Positions 27,792 through 35,907 of a stretch of 64,000 nucleotides of DNA are shown here, one piece after another; the stretch's first letter is position 1; each line of letters begins with the position of its first letter. Made by a program: the position numbers and the translations under genes. A model generated the notes under the pieces. It made no database searches. It was not told the origin of the DNA and saw only the letters and a program-made list of their open reading frames with translations. Source of the DNA: Sediminicola luteus (GTDB lineage: Bacteria > Bacteroidota > Bacteroidia > Flavobacteriales > Flavobacteriaceae); the NCBI RefSeq assembly GCF_002514735.1, contig NZ_NBWU01000004.1, forward strand, positions 248,001 to 312,000, given 5' to 3'.

Positions 27792-28562
27792 TTAATTATG
27801 TTTATTTCCATGCAATCGAAGTTGTTCTTTCAGCTCTTCCATAGATTCTTGCAACTCTTTTAACAGGCCTTTTTCGTTACTGGCATCTACCCCAAAGGTA
27901 ATTTTACTGCTTACCTGCCACAATTCTTGGATCTGTTCGGCATCTATGGTATAAGGCGGATAATTGGGATTTAAGGAAATGAGGTTGATCTTACCGGCCA
28001 GGGGGGCCTTTTCTATCTTTTTTACCATGACGGAATCGTATAAAACCACCACATGAATCTTATTGGCATCGAGTTGATCCAAACCTTCAATGGCCCGGGC
28101 CAAAACCCACTCCCCAGGTTTTAAGTTGGGCAACATACTATCGCCCTCCACCTGAAAACCACGATAGGTGGCATTTCGAAACTCGGGAATAGGCAGATCA
28201 AAGGCCGGTAAACGTTTATACCAAGAGGCGTCTTGTATATTCTGCGGATAACCCGCTGCCGCCTTGGCGTTAACCAACACCATATTTTCGTTCTCGGCCG
28301 CATCTACAGTGACCATTTTCGGAATCACGCTCACCGTATTACGCTGGTACTTGTTCTGGCTATGGCCATATAACCACAAAGGGTTGATCTCGAACTGGCG
28401 CAAAAGCTCCATAACTACCTTACCGGTAATCTTGGTACGCCCCCGTTCGATATCGGCCGTGGTGTTCAACCCCAGTAAATCGGCGAATTCGGCCTGGGTA
28501 TACCCCAACTCACGCCTAAGTTCAGAAAACCGTCTCGATTCGATATTCGGATATTTTTCCAT
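27792..28562 (-). CDS. LexA-like XRE/S24 self-cleaving transcriptional repressor
   Basis: A 256-residue repressor with an XRE helix-turn-helix (about 12-60: YTQAEFADLLGLNTTADIERGRT) and a C-terminal S24 peptidase domain. The cleavage bond is Ala103-Gly104 in KAAAGYPQ, the nucleophile Ser142 in EGDSMLP, and the general base Lys181 in VMVKKIE. All parts needed for RecA-stimulated self-cleavage are visible. The ATG at 28562 follows a TATATTTG box by only 3 bp, which implies a leaderless or nearly leaderless mRNA. No phage genes are nearby, so a host stress or SOS-type role is more likely than a prophage repressor. Confidence 0.87.
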   Translation of the reverse strand: MEKYPNIESRRFSELRRELGYTQAEFADLLGLNTTADIERGRTKITGKVVMELLRQFEINPLWLYGHSQNKYQRNTVSVIPKMVTVDAAENENMVLVNAKAAAGYPQNIQDASWYKRLPAFDLPIPEFRNATYRGFQVEGDSMLPNLKPGEWVLARAIEGLDQLDANKIHVVVLYDSVMVKKIEKAPLAGKINLISLNPNYPPYTIDAEQIQELWQVSSKITFGVDASNEKGLLKELQESMEELKEQLRLHGNKHN

Positions 28563-28565
28563 ACC

Positions 28566-28598
28566 CAAATATAGCTAAAACCTTGGTTTTAATCCAAA
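28566..28598 (-). promoter_or_regulatory. Promoter of the LexA-like gene with an inverted repeat in the spacer
   Basis: TTTG (28598-28595) and TATATTTG (28573-28566) are separated by 21 nt. The spacer holds AAAACC-TT-GGTTTT (28577-28590), a 6-bp inverted repeat placed where a repressor would block polymerase. Autoregulation is the obvious guess. Confidence 0.5.
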
Positions 28599-28624
28599 AA
28601 GAAGGGAATAATCCAGAAAACTAA

Positions 28625-28715
28625 AGTACGAAATACGAAGTACAAGGTATGAAGTTTGAGAAAATTCTTCGTACCCCCCTTCGTACTTCCAACTTCGCAC
28701 TTCCCCCTTCGGGGG
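28625..28715. repeat. Degenerate GAAGTAC/GTACTTC intergenic repeat cluster
   Basis: Forward units (GTACGAAATACGAAGTACAA, GGTATGAAG) face inverted units (CTTCGTACC, CTTCGTACTTCC, CTTCGCACTTC) and could fold into one long imperfect hairpin. A CCCCC-TTCG-GGGG mini-hairpin (28703-28714) closes the block. The motif family recurs at 51838-52265. Confidence 0.65.
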
Positions 28716-28720
28716 CCATA

Positions 28721-29251
28721 TTATCCTTTACTCTTCTCCCCTACGAAATGGTCGCTTTTGTTTTTGAACAACACATTAAAGGTGGTCAAGCTTCCATAGA
28801 TTCGGGTAATGTACTGTTGTAGGTCAATTTTTTCCTGCTCGTCCAAAGTCTTATTAGCATTGATTTTCTGTTCCATGACCCGAATGCGGTCACGCACCAT
28901 TACAATCTTATGGAAAAAGGTATCGATCGGCACTTCCTTGTTCGATAGGTTCCCATCACCGGGTTCCAAAACCAAAGTGCCACCTTTCCATTTATCGGCA
29001 ATCGGACTAATGGAAGAAGCATCGCTCCAACGTCTTAAAATGGAAATCAAAGATTGTTCTACCTCCGAAAAACTAATGGTATCGACCTCGTCTTCAACCA
29101 ATTCGATTACTTCCATTTCGGTATCCAAGGACAAGGTTTCCAGACCGCCATCTATAAAAGTAATCCAATAGTGTTTACTGGTCACGTTGGTAACCACACC
29201 TTTTCCATATTCCGGATGGTCTACTCGCGACCCAATTCCCAATAATTGCAT
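28721..29251 (-). CDS. Small protein with N-terminal SH3/tudor-like domain, function unknown
   Basis: A 176-residue cytoplasmic protein (start ATG at 29251; an upstream in-frame codon at 29263 is less likely). Residues 1-45 (GIGSRVDHPEYGKGVVTNV...) have the pattern of the small SH3-like barrel seen in CarD proteins and at the C-terminus of UvrD helicases. The rest is helical, with a coiled-coil-like stretch (about 115-160). It is divergent from uvrA with 118 bp between starts. A nucleic-acid or polymerase-related role is conceivable from the domain and its neighbour, but unproven. Confidence 0.65.
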   Translation of the reverse strand: MQLLGIGSRVDHPEYGKGVVTNVTSKHYWITFIDGGLETLSLDTEMEVIELVEDEVDTISFSEVEQSLISILRRWSDASSISPIADKWKGGTLVLEPGDGNLSNKEVPIDTFFHKIVMVRDRIRVMEQKINANKTLDEQEKIDLQQYITRIYGSLTTFNVLFKNKSDHFVGEKSKG

Positions 29252-29321
29252 AAAGAATCTCAATTTAAAACACTAAGGTAACCCTACTCCCTGAATTAAC
29301 AAAAATCTATGATGGGGTCAG

Positions 29322-29352
29322 TTTTCGGTTACCTCCCAAAATCGTAAATTCG
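29322..29352 (+). promoter_or_regulatory. Candidate promoter of uvrA
   Basis: TTTT (29322-29325), 19 nt, then TAAATTCG (29345-29352), one base off TAnnTTTG, 17 bp before the ATG at 29370. Confidence 0.35.
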
Positions 29353-29369
29353 CGATTTGTCCGACGCAT

Positions 29370-32201
29370 ATGACGCAATACGAAGAGCAAATAGAGGTAA
29401 AAGGCGCTAGGGTACACAACCTGAAGAATATAGATGTTAGCATTCCTCGGGAGAAACTGGTGGTCATTACCGGTCTTTCGGGCAGTGGTAAGTCTTCATT
29501 GGCCTTCGATACCATTTATGCCGAGGGACAAAGGCGCTATATAGAGACCTTTTCGGCCTATGCCCGACAGTATTTAGGTGGCCTGGAACGCCCCGATGTG
29601 GACAAAATAGACGGACTATCCCCTGTAATCGCCATAGAACAGAAAACTACTTCGAAAAGTCCTCGCTCAACCGTGGGCACCATTACCGAAATCTACGATT
29701 TTTTGCGTCTGTTATACGCCCGTGCCGGGGATGCCTATAGTTATGTGACCGGTAAAAAAATGGTGAGTTATAGCGACGAACAGATCAAAGAACTCGTCAA
29801 AACCGATTTTGCGGGCAAACGGATCAATATTCTGGCGCCTGTAATCCGCACCCGAAAAGGACATTACCGCGAATTGTTCGCCCAAATCGCCAAGCAAGGC
29901 TTTGTAAAAGTGCGTGTAGATGGCGAGATACGTGACTTAGTCTCCGGAATGAAGGTAGACCGTTACAAAAACCACGATATCGAGATCGTAATCGACCGTT
30001 TAAAGATCGATGAGGGACAAGAGTTGGACAAGCGCCTATCGGAAAGCATTCATACGGCCATGTACCACGGATCCGATATACTCATGGTCTTGGAACACGG
30101 CAGCGACAAAGCCCGTTATTTTAGTAGAAATCTTATGTGTCCGGATTCCGGAATTTCCTACCCGGTACCCGAACCCAATACCTTCTCGTTCAACTCCCCA
30201 AAAGGTATGTGCCCCAATTGTAATGGCTTGGGCGTAGTACACGAGGTAAACGAGAAAAAGATAATTCCCGATACCACAAAAAGCATAAAGGCCGGGGGTA
30301 TTTTGCCCTTGGGTCCCTATAAGAAATCATGGGCCTTCAAACAATTGGAAACCATTGCCCAACGCTATGAATTTGATCTAAACGACCCCATCGATCAGAT
30401 TCCGGCCGAGGCTATGGCCGTAATCCTCAACGGGGGCCAAGATAGTTTTGAGGTCGCCTCGAAAAGTCTGGGGGTTACGCGCAACTATAAAATAGATTAC
30501 GAGGGCATCTCCAACTTTATAAAAAACCAATATAACGAGGCCGATTCCACCTCCATAAAAAGATGGGCCAAAGAGTTTATGGACAAGGTATCTTGCCCAG
30601 ATTGTGGGGGAAGCCGACTACGCCAAGAATCGCTGAACTTTAAGCTAGACGGTAAAAACATTGCCGAACTGGCCCATTTGGATATTGTAGATCTGGCCGA
30701 ATTTTTCAAGGCCTTACCCGCCAAGCTGAGTAACACCCAGACGAAAATTGCCACCGAGGTACTAAAGGAAATCAATGCCCGAATCCAATTTTTGTTAGAT
30801 GTTGGCTTGAATTACCTCTCTCTGAACCGTAGCTCTAAATCACTTTCGGGCGGTGAGGCCCAACGGATACGATTGGCCACCCAGATTGGCTCGCAATTGG
30901 TCGGGGTGCTCTATATTCTCGACGAACCATCTATTGGTCTACACCAGCGCGATAACGAACGATTGATCAAAAGTTTGGAATCGTTACGCGATATAGGCAA
31001 TTCGGTAATCGTAGTAGAGCATGATAAAGATATGATCGAACGTGCCGATCATGTCATCGACATTGGTCCAAAGGCCGGTAAACATGGGGGCACCATCATC
31101 TCTGAGGGCACCCCAGAGGAAATAGCCAAACACCGTACCCTGACCGCCGATTATTTGAGTGGGATAAAAGAAATTTCGGTACCCAAAACCAGACGTAAGG
31201 GCAATGGTAAAAAAATAGTTTTAAATGGTTGTACTGGTAATAACCTAAAGAATGTTACCGCAACCTTCCCCTTGGGAAAAATGATCGGGGTAACCGGGGT
31301 ATCGGGTAGTGGTAAAAGCACTTTGATAAACGAGACCCTCTACCCTATTCTGAATGCCCATTTCTTTAATGGCGTTAAAAAACCCATGCCCTACCAAAGC
31401 ATTAAAGGTTTGGAGCATATCGACAAGGTGATCGACATCAACCAATCGCCGATCGGGCGTACCCCTAGATCTAACCCCGCTACCTATACCGGCGTTTTTA
31501 GTGAGATACGTTCGTTGTTTTCCCGCACCCCGGAAGCCGTAATCCGAGGCTACAAACCAGGGCGGTTCAGTTTTAACGTAAAAGGCGGGCGCTGCGAAAC
31601 TTGTCAGGGCGGCGGGTTAAGGGTCATTGAAATGAACTTTCTGCCCGATGTTTATGTCGATTGCGAAACCTGTTACGGCAAGCGTTTTAACCGCGAAACC
31701 CTAGAGATCCGCTACAAGGGTAAATCTATCAGCGATGTATTGGAAATGACCATTAACGAAGCGGTCTCCTTTTTTGAAAACATCCCCAAAATACACCGTA
31801 AACTCAAGACCATTCAAGACGTTGGGCTCGGCTATATCTCCTTAGGTCAACAAAGTACTACCTTATCCGGCGGAGAGGCTCAACGTATTAAATTGGCCAC
31901 CGAACTATCTAAGCGCGATACGGGCAATACTTTTTATATCTTGGACGAACCAACTACCGGATTGCATTTTGAGGATATCAGGGTACTAATGGAGGTTTTG
32001 GATCAATTGGCCGACAAGGGCAATACCGTATTGGTCATTGAACACAATTTAGACGTCATTAAAAAGGTAGACCATATCATAGATATTGGCCAAGAAGGCG
32101 GTAAAGGCGGAGGTGCCATTGTGGCCGAAGGAAGTCCGGAAGCCATAGTAAAAAAGAACCAGGGCTATACGGCCCAATTTTTGCGTAAGGAATTGCGTTA
32201 A
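29370..32201 (+). CDS. uvrA: Excinuclease ABC subunit A (UvrA, copy 1)
   Basis: A 943-residue DNA-damage recognition ATPase of nucleotide excision repair; it works with UvrB and UvrC. It has two ABC ATPase halves, with Walker A GLSGSGKSS (about 33-41) and GVSGSGKST (about 640). The signature LSGGEAQRI occurs twice, and the Walker B sites are ILDEPSIGLH and ILDEPTTGLH. The zinc hook in the second half is intact (CETCQGGG...CETCYGKR). The first zinc module is incomplete: it reads CPDSG where CPxCG is usual, while the second pair CPNCNG is kept. A UvrB-binding region is present after STVGTITEIYD. A second UvrA is encoded at 49022-51808. Confidence 0.93.
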   Translation: MTQYEEQIEVKGARVHNLKNIDVSIPREKLVVITGLSGSGKSSLAFDTIYAEGQRRYIETFSAYARQYLGGLERPDVDKIDGLSPVIAIEQKTTSKSPRSTVGTITEIYDFLRLLYARAGDAYSYVTGKKMVSYSDEQIKELVKTDFAGKRINILAPVIRTRKGHYRELFAQIAKQGFVKVRVDGEIRDLVSGMKVDRYKNHDIEIVIDRLKIDEGQELDKRLSESIHTAMYHGSDILMVLEHGSDKARYFSRNLMCPDSGISYPVPEPNTFSFNSPKGMCPNCNGLGVVHEVNEKKIIPDTTKSIKAGGILPLGPYKKSWAFKQLETIAQRYEFDLNDPIDQIPAEAMAVILNGGQDSFEVASKSLGVTRNYKIDYEGISNFIKNQYNEADSTSIKRWAKEFMDKVSCPDCGGSRLRQESLNFKLDGKNIAELAHLDIVDLAEFFKALPAKLSNTQTKIATEVLKEINARIQFLLDVGLNYLSLNRSSKSLSGGEAQRIRLATQIGSQLVGVLYILDEPSIGLHQRDNERLIKSLESLRDIGNSVIVVEHDKDMIERADHVIDIGPKAGKHGGTIISEGTPEEIAKHRTLTADYLSGIKEISVPKTRRKGNGKKIVLNGCTGNNLKNVTATFPLGKMIGVTGVSGSGKSTLINETLYPILNAHFFNGVKKPMPYQSIKGLEHIDKVIDINQSPIGRTPRSNPATYTGVFSEIRSLFSRTPEAVIRGYKPGRFSFNVKGGRCETCQGGGLRVIEMNFLPDVYVDCETCYGKRFNRETLEIRYKGKSISDVLEMTINEAVSFFENIPKIHRKLKTIQDVGLGYISLGQQSTTLSGGEAQRIKLATELSKRDTGNTFYILDEPTTGLHFEDIRVLMEVLDQLADKGNTVLVIEHNLDVIKKVDHIIDIGQEGGKGGGAIVAEGSPEAIVKKNQGYTAQFLRKELR

Positions 32202-32224
32202 ACACAAACCAATAGTTAAACAAC

Positions 32225-32911
32225 ATGAGAAAAGAAAGACATCATAAAGGCTGGAACGAAATTAAGACCAACGATTCTTGGGCATTGTTCAAGATCATGG
32301 GCGAATTCGTAAACGGATTCGAGAAAATGAGTGCCATTGGCCCTTGTGTTTCGATATTTGGGTCGGCCAGAACCAAAGAACACCACGAATATTACCAATT
32401 GGCCGTTGACACCGCCGCCAAGATCGCAGAAGCAGGTTATGGGGTTATTACCGGAGGTGGTCCCGGAATCATGGAGGCTGGTAACCGTGGGGCCCATAAA
32501 GCTGGCGGTACTTCGGTAGGCTTAAATATCGATTTACCATTCGAGCAACACGACAATCCGTACATCGACTCTGATAAAAGCCTCGACTTCGATTATTTCT
32601 TTGTCCGTAAGGTTATGTTCGTAAAATATTCCCAAGGTTTTGTGGTTATGCCCGGCGGCTTTGGAACTTTGGACGAACTTTTTGAAGCCATAACCCTCAT
32701 ACAGACAAAAAAAATAGAGAGCTTCCCAATTATATTGGTAGGCACCGAATATTGGCAAGGTTTATTGGAATGGATCAAAACCACCATGTTGGGTAATGGC
32801 ACCATTAGCGCCAGTGATCTAGATTTATTGCATTTAGTAGATAGTGCGGAAGAAGTGGTAGATATTTTGGACGGATTCTATAGAGGTCATAATCTAAGCC
32901 CGAATTTTTAA
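32225..32911 (+). CDS. LOG-family / TIGR00730 Rossmann-fold nucleotide phosphoribohydrolase
   Basis: A 228-residue cytosolic protein with the two family signatures: GGGPGIMEAGNRGA (about 79-92) and PGGFGTLDELFE (about 140-151). Members cleave the ribose-5-phosphate from nucleoside monophosphates; plant-associated ones release cytokinins, and in most bacteria the role is nucleotide salvage. It starts 23 bp after uvrA and abuts the next gene, so it lies in the uvrA transcript. Older annotations call such proteins lysine decarboxylases, which the motif does not support. Confidence 0.88.
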   Translation: MRKERHHKGWNEIKTNDSWALFKIMGEFVNGFEKMSAIGPCVSIFGSARTKEHHEYYQLAVDTAAKIAEAGYGVITGGGPGIMEAGNRGAHKAGGTSVGLNIDLPFEQHDNPYIDSDKSLDFDYFFVRKVMFVKYSQGFVVMPGGFGTLDELFEAITLIQTKKIESFPIILVGTEYWQGLLEWIKTTMLGNGTISASDLDLLHLVDSAEEVVDILDGFYRGHNLSPNF

Positions 32912-35752
32912 TTGAAGCATTCGGGTTTTCTAAAATATCATGTTTTGCCCTTCGTGGTATTCCTGTTCGGATGGTGTGCCCATGCCCAATTCAAGAACAG
33001 GCTTACCGTACACTTAGATGAAAATTCGAATACCCTACATATTCAACAAGAATGGGAATATCCCAATATGGCCGACACCGTATTGGAAGAGTTGTATTTT
33101 TTGGATTGGGCCAACGCCTATTACGACAAAGATTCGGAATTGGCCAAACGCTTTGCCCAAGAGTTTAAGAAAAACCTGCATTTTACCAAAGAGGAAGATC
33201 GGGGGCGCACCGATATCATCAATATCTCCGACGCCCAGTTCCGTAACCTAAACTGGACACGGACCCCGGCCAGCGATATTTTACGCATTGATCTAAAAAC
33301 ACCCTTGGGCATTGGCCAAAGTACCAAATTCACCTTTACCTACGATGTAAAATTACCTGATAGCAAGTTTACCGATTTCGGCTATGGCATCAATCATTTC
33401 TTTTTAAAAGACTGGTATTTGGTACCCGCGACATTTAGAGATGGACAGTGGCTGTTAGATTCTAACAAAAACCTAGATGACCGTTTTAGCCCTTTAGCAG
33501 ATACCCATATCGAGTTCCACTACCCGGCTATTTATGAGTTAACCTCAAATTTTGACTCAAACCCGATCATTACTGAAAGCGCCACGCAAAACAAAGTGGA
33601 ATTGATTGGAAAAAATCGGGACGCTTGTGAAATACACCTTAGAAAAAGTAAGCGCTTTAAAGATTACCACAATCCGGGCATGGTAGTGGTTTCCGACATG
33701 AGCGCCCCCAGATTGGATGCGGTTAAACAAGACCTATCCATGATCAAGGTTATGAATTATGTAACTCGTAACTTAGGTCATTTTCCCCACGCTACCTTAT
33801 TGATCACCGAACGGGACTATGGCAAAAACCCCATTTACGGGTTAAGCCAACTCCCTTCCTTTATTCGACCTTATGACGAAGCCTTTATTTATGAGCTAAA
33901 GCTGTTAAAAACCAGCGTGGACAACTTTCTAAAGGAAAGCTTACACATAGATCGAAGAAGGGAAAAATGGGTGCATGATGCACTTCTCAATTATTTTATG
34001 ATCGATTATGTAAAACGACACTATCCGGATACTAAATTGATTGGCAAGCTGAGTAAGATGTGGGCAGTACGCCACACCTATTTGGCCAAAATGGGTTTTA
34101 ATGACCAATACCCACTGCTTTACATGCTTACGGTTCGCACCAATTTACATCAGCCGCTAACCACACCGAACGATTCTTTGGTCAAATTCAACCAACGGAT
34201 TTCCAACCCCTATAAGTCCGGTTTAGGGCTTACCTTATTAGAAGATTATTTAGGCAAGAAAGACTTCTCCTCCAACTTAAAGGGGTTTATCTCCGATAAT
34301 CAAGGAAAATCAGTAAGAACACAAGCATTTGAAGACAACTTACAAGCGTTTGCCGAGCAAGATATCTCTTGGTATTTTGAAGAATATGTAGAAAAAAGCA
34401 ACCTAATCGATTTTAAGATCAGGGAAATCGAAGTAAAGGGAGATTCTATGGAGGTCACCCTAAAAAACAAGACCGGGGTAAATTTGCCCGTTTCGGTATT
34501 TGGAGTACGTAACGATACCATTATCTCCAAGTTCTGGTACGACCCTAACCCCGATAAATTCAACAGCAAAAGTTTCCCTTATCAAGGCGAGGATAAGCTA
34601 ATCTTAAACTACGACAATAAATTACCCGAATTCAACCAACGGAACAACACCCACTCGGTAAAACCCAGCCTGTTTGGCGGAAAACCCATCCGTTTTCAGT
34701 TTTTTAAAGACATTGAAGACCCATACAAACATCAGATTTTCTATGTACCGGTACTCACCTTCAATGCCTACGATGGCATTACACCCGGTATTCGGTTTCA
34801 CAATAAATCGGTTTTAAGAAGACCTTTTGTTTACGATTTCACCCCTTCATATGCTATAAAGGAAAAGTCCCTAGTAGGGTCTGCAAAACTAAGTTATACG
34901 CATAATTTAAATAAAAGCGGGCACTATTATACTAGCTATACCATTGGTGGCTCTACTTTCCATTTCGAGGAAAACTCACGTTATAAAAGACTGGTTCCAC
35001 GAATTTCATTGGGGTGGCGACCCGAAGACCGCTTATCTAACAAACGAAAGTACCTCACGCTACGCTATGTTATGGTTCAAAGAGACCTTGCCGACGGTCT
35101 TGACATAGATACCGAACCAGATTATGGGGTTTTAAATGCCCGTTTTACCAATGTAGACAACCATATTCTCGATTATTTCTTATGGTCGGCAGACGCCCAA
35201 CATGCCGCCGATTTCAGTAAAATATCATTTACCACCGAATACCGTCATTTGTTCGAAAACAACCGACAATTGAATTTGCGTTTCTTTGCCGGTAAATTTT
35301 TAAGGAACAATTCGAGGGAGTCCGATTACTTTAGCTTTGCCCTAGATCGTCCCACCGATTATTTATTTGACTACAACTACTTGGGCCGTTCCGAAGATTC
35401 TGGTATTTTAAGCCAACAGATCATTATAGCTGAAGGAGGTTTCAAATCGCAGCTCGATACCCCCTTTGCCAACGATTGGATCGCCACGGTTAACGGTAGC
35501 GTTAGTATATGGCGTTGGATCGAGTTTTATTCCGATTTCGGTTTCGTAAAAAATTATGGACAAAAGGAAGAAATGGTATATGATTCAGGTATTCGATTGA
35601 ACTTGGTCACAGATTATTTCGAACTATACTTCCCCCTCTACTCGAACAATGGTTGGGAAGTTGGCCAAGATCGCTACGATCAAAAGATACGTTTTGTAAT
35701 AACCCTTAGCCCTAAAACCCTTCTTGGCCTGTTTAACAGGAAGTGGTTTTAA
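32912..35752 (+). CDS. M1-aminopeptidase-like pseudoenzyme fused to a predicted outer-membrane barrel
   Basis: A 946-residue exported protein that starts at a TTG directly after the preceding stop codon. It has a signal peptide (about 8-26, ending CAHAQ) and M1/gluzincin-like N-terminal beta-sandwich sequence (27-270). The catalytic-domain region at 270-440 lacks HExxH: the expected place reads FIYELK (325-330), and the second glutamate block reads WVHDALLNYF (353-362). The last 300 residues are strand-rich, with many aromatic-bounded segments ending NRKWF, as in outer-membrane barrels. Probably a non-catalytic or repurposed protein at the outer membrane. Confidence 0.72.
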   Translation: MKHSGFLKYHVLPFVVFLFGWCAHAQFKNRLTVHLDENSNTLHIQQEWEYPNMADTVLEELYFLDWANAYYDKDSELAKRFAQEFKKNLHFTKEEDRGRTDIINISDAQFRNLNWTRTPASDILRIDLKTPLGIGQSTKFTFTYDVKLPDSKFTDFGYGINHFFLKDWYLVPATFRDGQWLLDSNKNLDDRFSPLADTHIEFHYPAIYELTSNFDSNPIITESATQNKVELIGKNRDACEIHLRKSKRFKDYHNPGMVVVSDMSAPRLDAVKQDLSMIKVMNYVTRNLGHFPHATLLITERDYGKNPIYGLSQLPSFIRPYDEAFIYELKLLKTSVDNFLKESLHIDRRREKWVHDALLNYFMIDYVKRHYPDTKLIGKLSKMWAVRHTYLAKMGFNDQYPLLYMLTVRTNLHQPLTTPNDSLVKFNQRISNPYKSGLGLTLLEDYLGKKDFSSNLKGFISDNQGKSVRTQAFEDNLQAFAEQDISWYFEEYVEKSNLIDFKIREIEVKGDSMEVTLKNKTGVNLPVSVFGVRNDTIISKFWYDPNPDKFNSKSFPYQGEDKLILNYDNKLPEFNQRNNTHSVKPSLFGGKPIRFQFFKDIEDPYKHQIFYVPVLTFNAYDGITPGIRFHNKSVLRRPFVYDFTPSYAIKEKSLVGSAKLSYTHNLNKSGHYYTSYTIGGSTFHFEENSRYKRLVPRISLGWRPEDRLSNKRKYLTLRYVMVQRDLADGLDIDTEPDYGVLNARFTNVDNHILDYFLWSADAQHAADFSKISFTTEYRHLFENNRQLNLRFFAGKFLRNNSRESDYFSFALDRPTDYLFDYNYLGRSEDSGILSQQIIIAEGGFKSQLDTPFANDWIATVNGSVSIWRWIEFYSDFGFVKNYGQKEEMVYDSGIRLNLVTDYFELYFPLYSNNGWEVGQDRYDQKIRFVITLSPKTLLGLFNRKWF

Positions 35753-35851
35753 TTGCATTAATATCATTTATTCGGTTGTTTTTTTAGATATTACCTAATT
35801 TCGATATCTAAAAAGAATCCTAATTTAATAATAACGCAACAAAACTAGAGA

Positions 35852-35881
35852 TTCGTTGTTTGTATTTGTCGCATAAATTTG
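35852..35881 (+). promoter_or_regulatory. Candidate promoter of the E1 dehydrogenase gene
   Basis: TTCG (35852-35855), 18 nt, then a perfect -7 box TAAATTTG (35874-35881). It supports the ATG at 35908 rather than the earlier in-frame TTG at 35860, which would lie inside the promoter. Confidence 0.45.
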
Positions 35882-35907
35882 GTAATTTCGCGATAAATCT
35901 CAAGCCT

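Noticed and set aside
27792-28562. Prophage repressor
   Set aside because: The repressor could come from a phage, but no integrase, terminase, capsid or attachment repeats are found on either side.
32225-32911. Lysine decarboxylase
   Set aside because: The PGGFGTLDE and GGGPGIMEA motifs belong to LOG-type phosphoribohydrolases, not decarboxylases.
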